A stretch of DNA of 64,000 nt, taken from assembly GCA_014621425.1 (NCBI GenBank), contig JAANBB010000160.1, positions 1 through 64,000 on the forward strand, read 5' to 3'. The position numbers were made by a program, and so were the translations under genes. Positions 1 through 9,593 of this stretch are shown here, one piece after another (positions within the stretch are counted from its first letter, which is position 1; each line of letters begins with the position of its first letter). This DNA comes from Cylindrodendrum hubeiense. Taxonomy: Eukaryota > Ascomycota > Sordariomycetes > Hypocreales > Nectriaceae. The notes under the pieces are model-generated. The model was not told the origin of the DNA. It saw only the letters and a list, made by a program, of their open reading frames with translations, and searched no databases.

Positions 1-1388
1 GGTGGTGGAGGCGGATACGAAGGCGGCGGTGGCTACGGAGGACATCATGGCGGTGGTTATGCTCCTCCTCCTGGTCCTCCTCCTCCCGGGTACGGTCCTC
101 CTTCTGGCCCTCCTCCTCAGAACTGGGGCGGCGGCGGCGGCGGCGGATATAACCAGTACCAGGCTCCCTCACACGGTCCTCCTCAAGACCTCGACGCCTA
201 CGGACATCCCGTCCAGCGCTCCCAGTACGCTGCCCACGCCCGATCTGGCCCTCCCCCGCCGTCGGTCCCCCAGCAGTTCGGCCACGGTGCCCCCGATGGT
301 TATACCTTCCAGTACTCCAACTGTACCGGTCGCCGCAAGGCTCTGCTCATCGGCATCAACTACTTTGGCCAGAATGGCGAGCTGCGCGGCTGCATCAACG
401 ATGTCCACAACGTCTCGGCCTTCCTCATCGAGCGGTACGGCTACAAGCGCGAGGATATGGTCATCCTGACCGACGACCAATCGAACCCCGTCATGCAGCC
501 TACAAAGAGCAACATTATCCGCGCCATGGGATGGCTCGTCAAGAACGCCCAGCCCAACGACGCCCTGTTCCTGCACTATTCCGGTGAGTCCGAGTCCATT
601 ATTTGCGCAGCCCATCTAATCATGCTTACGGTACAGGCCACGGCGGACAGACTGAAGACCAGGACGGCGACGAAGACGATGGACACGACGAGGTCATCTA
701 CCCGGTCGACTTTAAGGATGCCGGCCACCTCGTTGATGACGAGATCCACTACTACGTGGTTAAGCCCCTACAGCAGGGTGTCCGTTTGACGGCCATTTTC
801 GACTCATGCCACTCGGCAACCGTCATGGATCTGCCCTACGTCTACTCCACCAAGGGCATTCTCAAGGAGCCCAACCTGGCCAAGGAAGCTGGCCAGGGTC
901 TGCTGAGCGCCTTCAGCTCCTACGCTGCCGGCGATGTGGGTGGTGCAGCAAGCTCTATCTTTAACCTCGCCAAGTCGGCCTTTACTGGCGATGCTGCCTA
1001 CGAGAAGACTAAGGACACGCGAACCTCGCCTGCTGATGTCATCATGTGGTCCGGCAGCAAGGACGACCAGACGTCGTGAGTACATCCTTGAATGTTCGTT
1101 AGTTGTGTGATATGTGCTAACCTACTGTGTCCCAGCGCCGATGCCACCATTAACGCCAAAGCTACTGGTGCCATGTCTTGGGCCTTCATCTCGGCCATCA
1201 AGGCAAACCCCCAGCAGAGCTACGTTGAGCTGCTGAACAGCGTCCGTGAGATTCTGGAGACCAAGTACACCCAGAAGCCCCAGCTGTCGTGCAGTCATCC
1301 CCTTGGTTAGTAGAAGCCCGTCGCCTTTCCCCCTAACTTCATTTGCTAACTTTGGCATACAGATGTCGATCTTATGTTTGTCATGTAA
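1..1388 (+). CDS. Type I metacaspase, 5' end outside window
   Basis: Caspase-fold cysteine protease of the fungal MCA1/CasA type, which cleaves after Arg/Lys and acts in stress, ageing and cell death. Exons are 1-583, 637-1075, 1136-1305 and 1363-1388, giving 405 visible residues in frame 1. The visible start is the Gly/Tyr/Pro/His-rich low-complexity prodomain typical of type I metacaspases, followed by the p20 core beginning [11 protein letters not shown]. The catalytic His lies in SGHGGQ, and intron 1 splits the Gly codon of that motif. The catalytic Cys lies in [13 protein letters not shown], where most relatives have DSCHSGT. The p10-like part contains [18 protein letters not shown] and ends DVDLMFVM. 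The last exon is only 26 nt. The true start codon is upstream of base 1. Family assignment is firm; the in vivo role is inferred. Confidence 0.95.
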
Positions 1389-2090
1389 CGGCGGAACTTG
1401 GGGACTAGTTATAACATTGTTTGAGTTATGACCACACTGGCGATGGGCCATGATGTGACGAAGTTAGATCTAATCTAATGAAACCATAAAACAAAAAGTG
1501 AACCTCTCAAGTCAGTATCCCGGGGGGTGTGATGGTGACGACTTGTTGTACGTATAATACGAGCCGCCTCTTAGTAGGCAACATGTTCCAAAGTACGAGT
1601 TTGGGCTCAGTGCATTGTCGCTTTATGTGTACCTTGGCCTGCGCCGATCACACTGGGCTCAGCGTGCTTCCTTGCGATCTGGTCAGTGACCATGACAAGC
1701 TTCAACAATGGGCATTGGTCGATCAAAACCAGACCAAAATCCCTACCTATCAACACTAAGTGGAGGACGAAGGACCCTGCGAGTAGAGTACTTTACGAGA
1801 ATAGTATATTCCGAAGCGGCCCTGTGAATCTGCCTTCCGAGGCCGAGTGTCGGGACAAGCCAAGAGAGTCTAGACTGCCAACTGAGCGTTTATATATCCA
1901 AACCTGTAATTGGGTTAAGCATTTATGATAACAAGGCAATCACGATGCTAAATAGCTAGAAGAAAGCTTGTTCTTGTCGTCCCAACATCGTTAGATCCTT
2001 GTTCTGATGATGTCGTGAGAGACACTTCGTAGGGTGCGTCTGATCGTTATTATATAGGCCGTCTTTTTAAGCCGCTTCGCCATCAAAAAC
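1389..2090. other. Intergenic, metacaspase to tRNA-Cys
   Basis: Metacaspase 3' region and tRNA upstream flank. The ORFs here are short and resemble nothing I recognise. I see no gene. Confidence 0.6.
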
Positions 2091-2163
2091 GGTTCGATAG
2101 CTCAGTGGTACGAGCGAGGGATTGCAGATCCCTAGGTCGCGTGTTCGATCCACGCTCGAACCT
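2091..2163 (+). tRNA. tRNA-Cys (GCA), intronless
   Basis: The sequence folds as a 73-nt cloverleaf. The acceptor stem GGTTCGA pairs with TCGAACC. The D-arm is GCTC..GAGC, the anticodon stem AGGGA/TCCCT closes loop TTGCAGA with anticodon GCA, and the T-arm is GCGTG/CACGC with loop TTCGATC. A T5 run at 2175-2179 is a plausible Pol III terminator. No intron is present. Confidence 0.95.
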
Positions 2164-2571
2164 GATTGATATTATTTTTGCAATTCCCCCAAATGAAAGC
2201 CCACTTGAACTTCTTTTTGCTCCGGAATGGCTTCACATGCATCCCGCGTGTTCCTGCTGTACTTGTCCTATTCTTTTAGCGTCATGAGTTAAAATGCACC
2301 TCTTCTCAGGTATCAACTGAGCTACCTTCGCACAGAGCGAGCCCCGTGACCATTCACCATGGCTCGTTCCGTAATGATGTCAAGGATGTCAAATCGTTAC
2401 CAGGCAGCGCCGGCCCCCACGTCTGGATAGCAAGCCATGTAACCTTCCCAAGTACCCATTGGAAACACATATAAGCCTGGGAGCCTCGCTGAAAGGCTTG
2501 GCTGTATTCAACCTTCATTGCTCATCCTACCCCGCCCCCGTCTTGCTGCTTTACTCGATCGTCTGAAGAGA
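2164..2571. promoter_or_regulatory. Promoter region of the CorA-like gene
   Basis: Gene-free stretch between tRNA-Cys and the CorA-like gene. It contains the Pol III terminator T-run and, at 2470-2474, a TATAA box about 100 nt before the ATG at 2572. Confidence 0.5.
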
Positions 2572-4765
2572 ATGACTCGGGTCTCGATCCTTTACCTGAG
2601 GCAACATGACCGACCTGGTAGCCCTAATTGTCTTCGCCTTGAGCTCAGAGATTTCCTAGGTCGTCCTCGCCTGCACGATGACGACAAAGACAGGTTTGAC
2701 AAGCTCGGATACGAGGGGCCAGCCATCATGTAGGTACATGCGTTTGCTGGCGTAGACTTGCGCTCACGAATATTGAATAGGATCATTGAAGACTACGATG
2801 AATCCAGTGACATTAGCCGATCTATAAAGGCCCTGCTTAATAATGGTGACGAGGGCGTCTTCCCTGATCAGATGGTCAATATTTTCGCGAGAACAAATAA
2901 TTGCACAATCCCAGAGCGCACGACAAATTATTCTCACGACATGTGGTCCATCATCAAGTATCGCGGTCGCCTTAACCCTCTTGATGAATCTGAATCCCTG
3001 TTTGATCAGAACCAGAGCTCCGACTTTGGAAAAATTCTCAAGCGTGAGGACAGCCCTCGAGGAATCTCGCAACTTGACCATTGTGCAGGATTCAACTGAC
3101 TAGTTGCAAGGACGGAATCGAGTCTTCCAATCTCACACCAGGGTTGCGACTTGGGTTTGTGATGATACATCCATCTTTCGCCCTATTCCAAGGGTCAAGC
3201 TAAAGGGCTTCATAGCTCTGATGTTTGAACGTGGCGCCAGGACAGAGGGCTCGGATAATTTTGCTTCCATTCTACAACAGGTTTTCGCCATACTCGAGAC
3301 TGATGGCATCGCCGATGCGATTGAGAACCACCCGCTCCTCATATACATATACCTGTACTTTTGCTTCAATGATTCCAATCATATTGTGAAGCTTTATGAA
3401 CAGTTATACCACTTCGCTGTGAGTAACTCATCCATGATACTCGACCTAAGATGTCCTTTTGACACTAGAAGCGTTCGATAAATGGCCGCACAACTTGGGG
3501 CGTCTCCGACCGGTCATATCTTCTGAACAGCGCCCTAATACAGATGTCGTTTAGTCTGCCCGATATCCTACAACAAAGGGCTATTATAAAACGACTCAAA
3601 GAGTATAATAAGCTGCCTCGTCTGGGAAGCAGGGATCTCAATGCAAGCACCATTCTCGTAGAGTCTAAGCAACAGGCCGGGACAGCTCTTTCGTCAATGG
3701 AGGATGACATGGATGACTTCGAAAGAAAGGTTGATATGTTCATTGAAAGGTTCAGAGCTTCCCTGGAATTGGTAAGCACCTCAACATACCACAAAATGGT
3801 AACCTGGACCTCACCGGCCTTAGGAATTCAACATTTCCGACGAGAGGATGAGCTGGGTCATGATGTGGTTCACCTTCGTTGCCATTCTATTCACCCCAAT
3901 GGCTTTTGTAGCCGTATGTCCATTCCTAGCCATTGACTAGACTAATGTTCGCCCCTGCTAATTTTGTTAGTCGATCTTTGGGATGACATCCCTTGAAGTA
4001 GACCCAAAGTGGTTTGCGGCTGCAGTGATCCCCGTCTTTTTAACATCATGCCTCGTTTGCTGGTACATCTTCGACCGGAGCCAAAAGATTGGTGATGGGC
4101 TTCAACCAAAGAGGATACAGGATCTGCTTCTTGCCATGTCGTACTCGCAGATTGACACGCTCAAACGGAGGCAGGGAGAAAGCAGCCATGGGAGATCAAG
4201 CATTCACAGATCACGGATGAGTGAGCCGGGCTATCGACGTCGTCATCGTCATTCTCATCGACGCCGTCCAATGACTGAATCCGGCATATCAGGGGGCTCT
4301 GGAGGTAGTTCTGATGAGTCGAGCTTGCCGCCACCCATGTATGAGAGCATGCCGCCACCTCCACCGCCGCCGGTTGTCCTGGGTGGAGGCGAATACTCGG
4401 GTCGGCGGCCCTCAGGAATAGCGACCGGGAGGTATTCGAGTATACCAATGCCTAGCTTCAGACCCAGACACCGCAAAGGCAGAACTGAAAGCAGTACGAC
4501 GTACAATAACTTAAGGATGCCGAACATTCGGTCATGCCCGCCTCAAAGGACGCCGCGTCACCCTGGGCATCACCACTCCTACGATCGACCAGGTGGACCG
4601 TCTCATGAAGAAGAAGGGCGACGGCCCTCTGAGCACTACAGTTCTTACGAGCATCCAGGTATTACTGTTTATGTTGACGAGGACGAGGGTCGCTCAAGGA
4701 GATCGGGGAGGTCTAGGAGTAGATCAAGGAGATCGGAGAGTGCATCAAGTGCATCTGAAGAGTAA
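2572..4765 (+). CDS. CorA-like divalent-cation transporter-domain protein
   Basis: Six exons (2572-2729, 2781-3043, 3111-3418, 3469-3771, 3824-3913, 3971-4765) give 638 residues. The long soluble N-terminal part has no motif I can name. A helical segment rich in charged residues leads into two closely spaced membrane helices. The first, MSWVMMWFTFVAILFTPMAFVA, matches the CorA/Alr1 pattern in which FxPLxFVxSxFGMN follows. Here the loop reads SIFGMTS, so the GMN filter signature is degenerate (GMT). The second helix is WFAAAVIPVFLTSCLVCWYIF. The cytosolic tail (about 220 residues) is rich in Arg, Ser, His and Pro and ends in an SR-repeat block. Intron 2 ends at 3110 rather than the nearer AG at 3103, because only 3110 restores the frame. 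Fungi carry many such CorA-like proteins of unknown role; Mg transport is not shown. The N-terminal start is the least certain part. Confidence 0.75.
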
Positions 4766-5481
4766 TACGCTATTTAATCCCCGTTTAATGTCAGATATCA
4801 TTATGCAACTAAAGGAGAAATATCCAGCGTTATAAACCCGGGGAGGAGGTTGTTTCCGCTTCGTAAATAACTTTGTTGCAGCTCTGTCTCTGGTAGGTCG
4901 CCAGCTTCTTTGCAGGCAAAGATAGCGGTCCTGGGAACGGCCTAGCTGATAGGCCTGATCCTCCTGCTGTCGTTTCACGTATTGACGAGGCTTGTGGACT
5001 ACTACCTAGAAATCGGAAATTTAACAGCGCAGGCCAGAAGGATTCATGTGCATTGAAGGACAAGTTTTGTCAATTCGACTAGGCCGAAGCTGCTGCTGCC
5101 CTCTTCCACCATGACCCAAGCAATACCGATCAGCCATCACTGGGCCACACTGGAGATGCTCTGGAGACCTGCCTAGATGATATTATGCTTACTGGGAATG
5201 GCGAAATGGATTGGGCAGATTTTAGTAGGCAGTTCCCATCTTCAATTAAATGTTACAACTATTCCATGCCCCGACGTGGCTCATATTACAGTTTGAGGTC
5301 CATGGATGAATCTCTGCACTTTTCTGGGCCGCTATAAAAAAATTGTTGTTGTAGCGTAAGCTCAGTGCCGCCTGACAATATTTTTTCCTACACACTTGAC
5401 TTGCCATTTCCCACACCAGCCTTTCTTGGTTACAGCTCGATCTGCCCGATCTGCCCGATCCCGGGTGTGGTTCAAAGGTCC
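4766..5481. promoter_or_regulatory. Intergenic: repeat relic and promoter of the Zn2Cys6 gene
   Basis: Contains one copy of a degenerate dispersed repeat at about 4844-4945 (listed separately) and a TATAAAAA box at 5333-5340, about 145 nt before the ATG at 5482. A scan for CGG-N11-CCG found none here, unlike the neighbouring CAZyme promoters. Confidence 0.5.
4844..4945. repeat. Degenerate dispersed repeat, copy A
   Basis: Matches 21192-21290 on the same strand at roughly 70 percent by eye. Shared blocks include GGAGGTT, TCTGTCTC, CCAGC and AAAGAT, in the same order with the same spacing. Read on the minus strand, both copies can be translated into loosely similar peptides (AIFACKEAGDLPE here, AIFFAERLGIHLR in copy B). 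That points to a decayed protein-coding element such as a transposon or gene relic. The family is not recognised. Confidence 0.45.
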
Positions 5482-6717
5482 ATGTCAGAATTCAAGCCGC
5501 GACGGGCTCACAAAAAGTCCCGTGGCGGGTGCAGACAATGCAAGTTTAAACACCAGAAATGCGACGAGACCCGCCCGGTCTGCATCAATTGCGTGACAGC
5601 CCAACGGCATTGCTCGTATCGCGACCAGATCGGAGGAGCCACAGCCGGAACTACGGCCGGAGCACCTACCGGTCATGCGCTGATAGAGAGCTCCATTAGT
5701 GCTGGCGGAGCCCATGGAGCCGGGGGCCAGCTAGAACTCGGGGATTCAGTGCACACAAGCTTGCTCATTCATCACCAACAACCGCTCTCGGGCGAGGTAT
5801 TTAGTCTCGAGCATGTAATGCTACTTTGCCACGCGCAGGACCAGAGTGAGGCTTTTATGTATTGCGGCCCGCAGTCGGCTGCCCTCGTCTCCAGTATCCT
5901 CGATATTGCACAGACTGCTCAAGACCTTATGGACCAGGTTCTGGCACTGGCCGCCCTGCACCTGAGCGTGCAGCGCCCAGCAGAGCGAGATCGATATCGA
6001 CGCCTAGCATCTGAGCTGCAGACTCGAGCGGTGTCTCTGCATACCCGCACGATGCTGCAGCTCTGCAGAGAGAACTGCGTCTCCCGGTTCATCTTCTCTT
6101 CGCTGCTGGGTCTTTCCGTCTTTCACCAGGCCCTGGCCACGCCCACCGCGTCAGCGCCTTCTGAGCATCTTGATAGCTTTGTGGTAGGGTTCCGGGAATT
6201 CCTCAACATCCAGCGCGGGGTCAGAGTCGTGTGCAGGGGCTTTTGGGCAACCATTTTGCAATCAAGCGTCATGGACCACTTGCCCTCGAGGCAAATTGAG
6301 TTGGAGTCGGCCCAAAACATGGTGCAATCATATTCTGAGGACGAGTGCGAGGCTATCGAAGCCATGTTGCAAGCATCAAATCTGGCAGACGTAGAACTCA
6401 ATATCTGCAAAGACACGTTGACAAGTCTCAGGACGACATTCCAACTATACCATAAGCTTGCTAGGTTTGGATCCCAGCAAGCTCACGCTGCCCTCGACTT
6501 CCCTGTCCATGTACCGGATGGCTACGCCGACATTTTGTTGCAGCGAATACCCGAGGCACTTGTCATCCTCGCACACTACGGCGTCTTGTTGCATCGATGT
6601 CGGGGATTTTGGATTATTGGACAAGCCGGGAAACAAATCATTGCACTCATCTCATCCAGTCTTGGCAGTGGCTGGGGCAAACATATGGAATTGCCCAAAG
6701 CAGTGTTACTTGAGTGA
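5482..6717 (+). CDS. Zn2Cys6 transcription factor, Upc2/sterol-uptake-like
   Basis: Fungal binuclear zinc cluster regulator of 411 residues, intronless. The Zn2Cys6 domain lies at about residues 14-44: CRQCKFKHQKCDETRPVC, then CVTAQRHC, preceded by the basic KKSRGG that is usual in the Upc2/ARCA-like subgroup. The rest is a helical fungal-TF middle region (for example LAALHLSVQRPAERDRYR and FSSLLGLSVFHQALA), as in Upc2-like factors. The first in-frame ATG is 5482, and a TATA box lies about 145 nt upstream. It is the only + strand gene of the polysaccharide cluster and starts about 3.3 kb from the GH5 promoter. It may regulate the cluster, but its own promoter lacks the shared TCGG-N11-CCGA motif. 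A separate global factor could equally read that motif. Confidence 0.88.
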   Translation: MSEFKPRRAHKKSRGGCRQCKFKHQKCDETRPVCINCVTAQRHCSYRDQIGGATAGTTAGAPTGHALIESSISAGGAHGAGGQLELGDSVHTSLLIHHQQPLSGEVFSLEHVMLLCHAQDQSEAFMYCGPQSAALVSSILDIAQTAQDLMDQVLALAALHLSVQRPAERDRYRRLASELQTRAVSLHTRTMLQLCRENCVSRFIFSSLLGLSVFHQALATPTASAPSEHLDSFVVGFREFLNIQRGVRVVCRGFWATILQSSVMDHLPSRQIELESAQNMVQSYSEDECEAIEAMLQASNLADVELNICKDTLTSLRTTFQLYHKLARFGSQQAHAALDFPVHVPDGYADILLQRIPEALVILAHYGVLLHRCRGFWIIGQAGKQIIALISSSLGSGWGKHMELPKAVLLE

Positions 6718-6878
6718 TAGCTATCGAAGAGACAGCCATACAATTCCTGTATCATACAAGATTCGCATCATTACAATCGCAATTCTTCGACACAAGAGCC
6801 GTGGCTATTGCTGCTGCTGTATCATCCCTAGTAATAGATGGTCAAAATGACACCCATCAACGACCCAGCTTCCATGAA

Positions 6879-8792
6879 TCAAATAGTCAAGGTATAGTTC
6901 ACATGATTGCCCTCAACACGAGGGTACGACTCAATCATAAATGTTGCAGATTGACCAGCCTCCACTACAGCCTGGGCTGCTCCTGCTGTGATGGTGATTC
7001 CATCTTGACCCCCTGCTGTATGTTAGCCCAGTGTCACCACTAAAGTTTGTACAAAACTTACAATTCCAAGTCCACTGTGCGCCAAAGATTGTTCTTCCCC
7101 GGCCGAGTGGTGGTAAGTATATAGTCCATTCTTCCACCAGAGGCGTACCATCGGCCTTGAAAGCCGCCACGGCAGCTGGTCTGCCGAATCCCTTCCAGTT
7201 GACGGTCACAGGCACCTCGGAACCAACTGTGGCGACTGAGCTCGAGACCGGAACTGTCGGAGAATCCCATAGAACGAGCTGGATCGGAATGGTTGCCCCG
7301 GCTGAGAAAGTGACCGACGCAATTGCTTGGACCCCGACAGCATTGGACGATTCAAAGTAGCTTGATAGGAATGATGAATGGAACTTAATTCCGTTGTTCA
7401 CAATCGAATAATCCGATCCCTGACTTAATACTTCATCGTCAATTATGATGGACGTGACGGTGTTTCCGTTGAAGGAGAAGGGAAGAGTCTGGTCTTCAAT
7501 GACATCGCCAATCCTGTGAAAGGCAAACGCAGACGAAAACTGGCTTGTTGAACTATTATCAGTAGTTGAGTCTGGTAGACTATTTTCTATGCCTTCTAGG
7601 GCATGTAAGTGAATATCAATGCTTGTGGCATCAAACAGAGCGTGAGTGGCACGGTTTAGGATATCATTCCCAGTGTCCCAGACAATCGGGGCGAAGCCGT
7701 ACTCCAGGGACGTGCGGGCGAGTAAATCGTAGTACCGCCACATAGCTGCTGGCTCAGAGTGAACAGGGCTGACGAGCCACTCTCCGATAATTACAGGGAT
7801 ATCGGGAAATCTGTTGCGTAACCGGGCAAATGTACTGTTTAGTAGTGCAATATCCACCTCAGACCCCCAAATGGTCTTCCCCCAGGCGGCCGACGTGAAA
7901 TCATCTGCAAGGGTAGCAGTTAGCATCTGATAGTTAGTCGTATTGGCAATGCCTAACGTACATGGTGCATAGTAATGTACCTGCAGAGCATAAGGGTTAG
8001 AAAAATCCGAGCTCGGCCCTTCGAATGATTCAATTGTTCGCCCGATGTCCTGGCCCGGTCCACTCAGCGTGACTATTCGCTGAGAATTGAAGCCACCGGC
8101 GTCATTGATAGCTCGGAGGAAAATCTCGTGGAGCTTCAATAACTGAGCAATGTACGCGTCTGATTCGCCTCGAGGCTCGTTGATCGGCTCAAAGGCTAAA
8201 AAGGACGATTTGCAAGCAAACTTCTCTCCGATTTGATACCAGAGTCGGTAGAACTTCTCCTCGATCATTGTCAAGTTAGCATTGCTAGCTGTATAGTCGG
8301 CCCAGAGAGCTGAGTCATGATGGACATTGACAATAGCGTAGAGGCCACGAGATGTGACCATGTCGACAACATCATACACGCGTTCAATCCAGGCGGGGTC
8401 AACTGTCCAAGAAGGAGAATCCCCTTCGTTGGACGTTCCAGTGAAGTGATATGCCCAGGTAACTATGAACCAGCGTTCGGATTAGTCGGTGAAGTTGATA
8501 ATCTTGACGAGACTGGTACTGGCTTCTACATACCTGGGATACGAACACTCTTGAATCCTGCAGCCTTAGCATCGTCAAAGGTTGTTTCAACCACGGCAGG
8601 GTTATTCCAACTGTCCTCATTTGGAAACGAATCCAGACTGTTGCCAAGGTTCCAGCCAGGGGCGAGATTAGCCACAAAGTCGGATGCGGATATGGCTTCG
8701 AACTGTCCCGTGCAGGTGGCCTGGCTAAGTACCAAGACGGGCTGGCACATACTAGCAAGGCCAAGAGCTAATATTAGCGGAATCCGATTCAT
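6879..8792 (-). CDS. Secreted GH5 endoglucanase with C-terminal X2 module
   Basis: Retaining glycoside hydrolase family 5 enzyme, predicted to cut beta-1,4-glucan (cellulose type) or a related beta-glucan outside the cell. Exons in reading order are 8792-8534, 8462-7062 and 7015-6879, giving 598 residues. A signal peptide (MNRIPLILALGLASMCQPVLVLSQ) precedes the catalytic domain, which opens with GWNLGNSLDS. The acid/base Glu lies in FEPINEPRG and the nucleophile Glu in PVIIGEW; HHD and HYYAP motifs are also present. From about residue 400 the protein resembles a CBM_X2/Ig-like module, ending PRVEGNHVNYTLTI. The last intron (7016-7061) must be removed to complete this module; without it the frame runs into unrelated sequence. 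A minus-strand TATAAAA lies at 8862-8868. It heads the four-gene minus-strand CAZyme/transporter block. Substrate within GH5 is inferred. Confidence 0.9.
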
Positions 8793-8967
8793 TTTGCGTC
8801 TTTTTGGTTATTGCAGGAAAGCTGATGTTGTGGCGGAATCAAGACCTCGGCGTGATGTCCCTTTTATAGAACGAGGGGTGCCATTAGCACGGATCGAGAA
8901 GCTCACAACCGAGCATTGATGAGATAATGTGAGTGATGTCGAGCTGAGACTTGCCATATTTAGCCAG

Positions 8968-8986
8968 TCGGAACAATGGCTACCGA
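8968..8986. promoter_or_regulatory. TCGG-N11-CCGA palindrome, GH5 promoter
   Basis: CGG at 8969-8971 and CCG at 8983-8985 are separated by 11 nt and flanked by T and A. It lies about 180-195 nt upstream of the GH5 ATG. The spacing is that of a Gal4-type Zn2Cys6 dimer site. Confidence 0.75.
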
Positions 8987-9050
8987 AAAATGGTCACCCA
9001 CCCCCGGAGGACGGCGTTGCATATTCCCCCTGTCCATGGGGATCACAACT

Positions 9051-9056
9051 GCGGGG
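9051..9056 (+). promoter_or_regulatory. CreA-type GCGGGG box, GH5 promoter
   Basis: Matches the carbon-catabolite repressor consensus SYGGRG, about 260 nt upstream of the GH5 start. A short motif; function inferred from its recurrence in the neighbouring promoters. Confidence 0.4.
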
Positions 9057-9593
9057 AGACAATGTGGGGAAGAGCTCCGAGGCAAGTGATTCGTGGCTGA
9101 ATTATAGACATGCTCGGTCTCTTTCACTTTTTATTTTCGAGGATGGATGGGGCTCGGGTTAAGAGGACGCGAAAGCCCAGCAAGGGGAGCAGCCAAGAAG
9201 ACCGGAACCGGGTATCTCGCCCAAGTTTCGTTCAGATATTAGAATTCAAGCCTACTCTACTGTCATTTCGTAGTAGAAGGTTGATGTTAATATAAATTGC
9301 ACTCGGCGGGGACAACAAAAACGATACGGGGATCAGGGCCTGCATCCCATACTGGACCATCATCCTTTTTAGTTTCTGGATGAAACATTGATTCAACACG
9401 AAGATTACTGTTATTCACATAAATGAGTCCGAGATATGAGGAGCAGCTATTATTCAAAAGGATAATGACGGAGTAAATACAAACGGAAAGAAATATCTGC
9501 AAGACATTTTTAAAATGTTCGACAAAAGAGAGTACACAAGGCGTGTTGTTGAAACACCGCACCTCCACCATACAATCTAGTGATGAGTGCGTC

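Larger units (their letters stand above)
8793..9593. promoter_or_regulatory. GH5 promoter / GH3 downstream region
   Basis: Holds the GH5 TATA box (8862-8868, minus), the TCGG-N11-CCGA palindrome at 8969-8985 and a CreA-type GCGGGG at 9051-9056. A minus-strand ORF at 9287-9571 has no recognisable family and lies just downstream of the GH3 stop, so it is probably untranslated sequence. Confidence 0.55.

Noticed and set aside
3044..3103. Intron 2 of the CorA-like gene ending at the TAG at 3103
   Set aside because: That choice leads to a stop within about 20 codons. The AG at 3110, after a CTGAC branch site, keeps the frame.
9287..9571. 94-codon minus-strand ORF after the GH3 stop
   Set aside because: No family recognised, AT-rich, and located in the probable 3' UTR.
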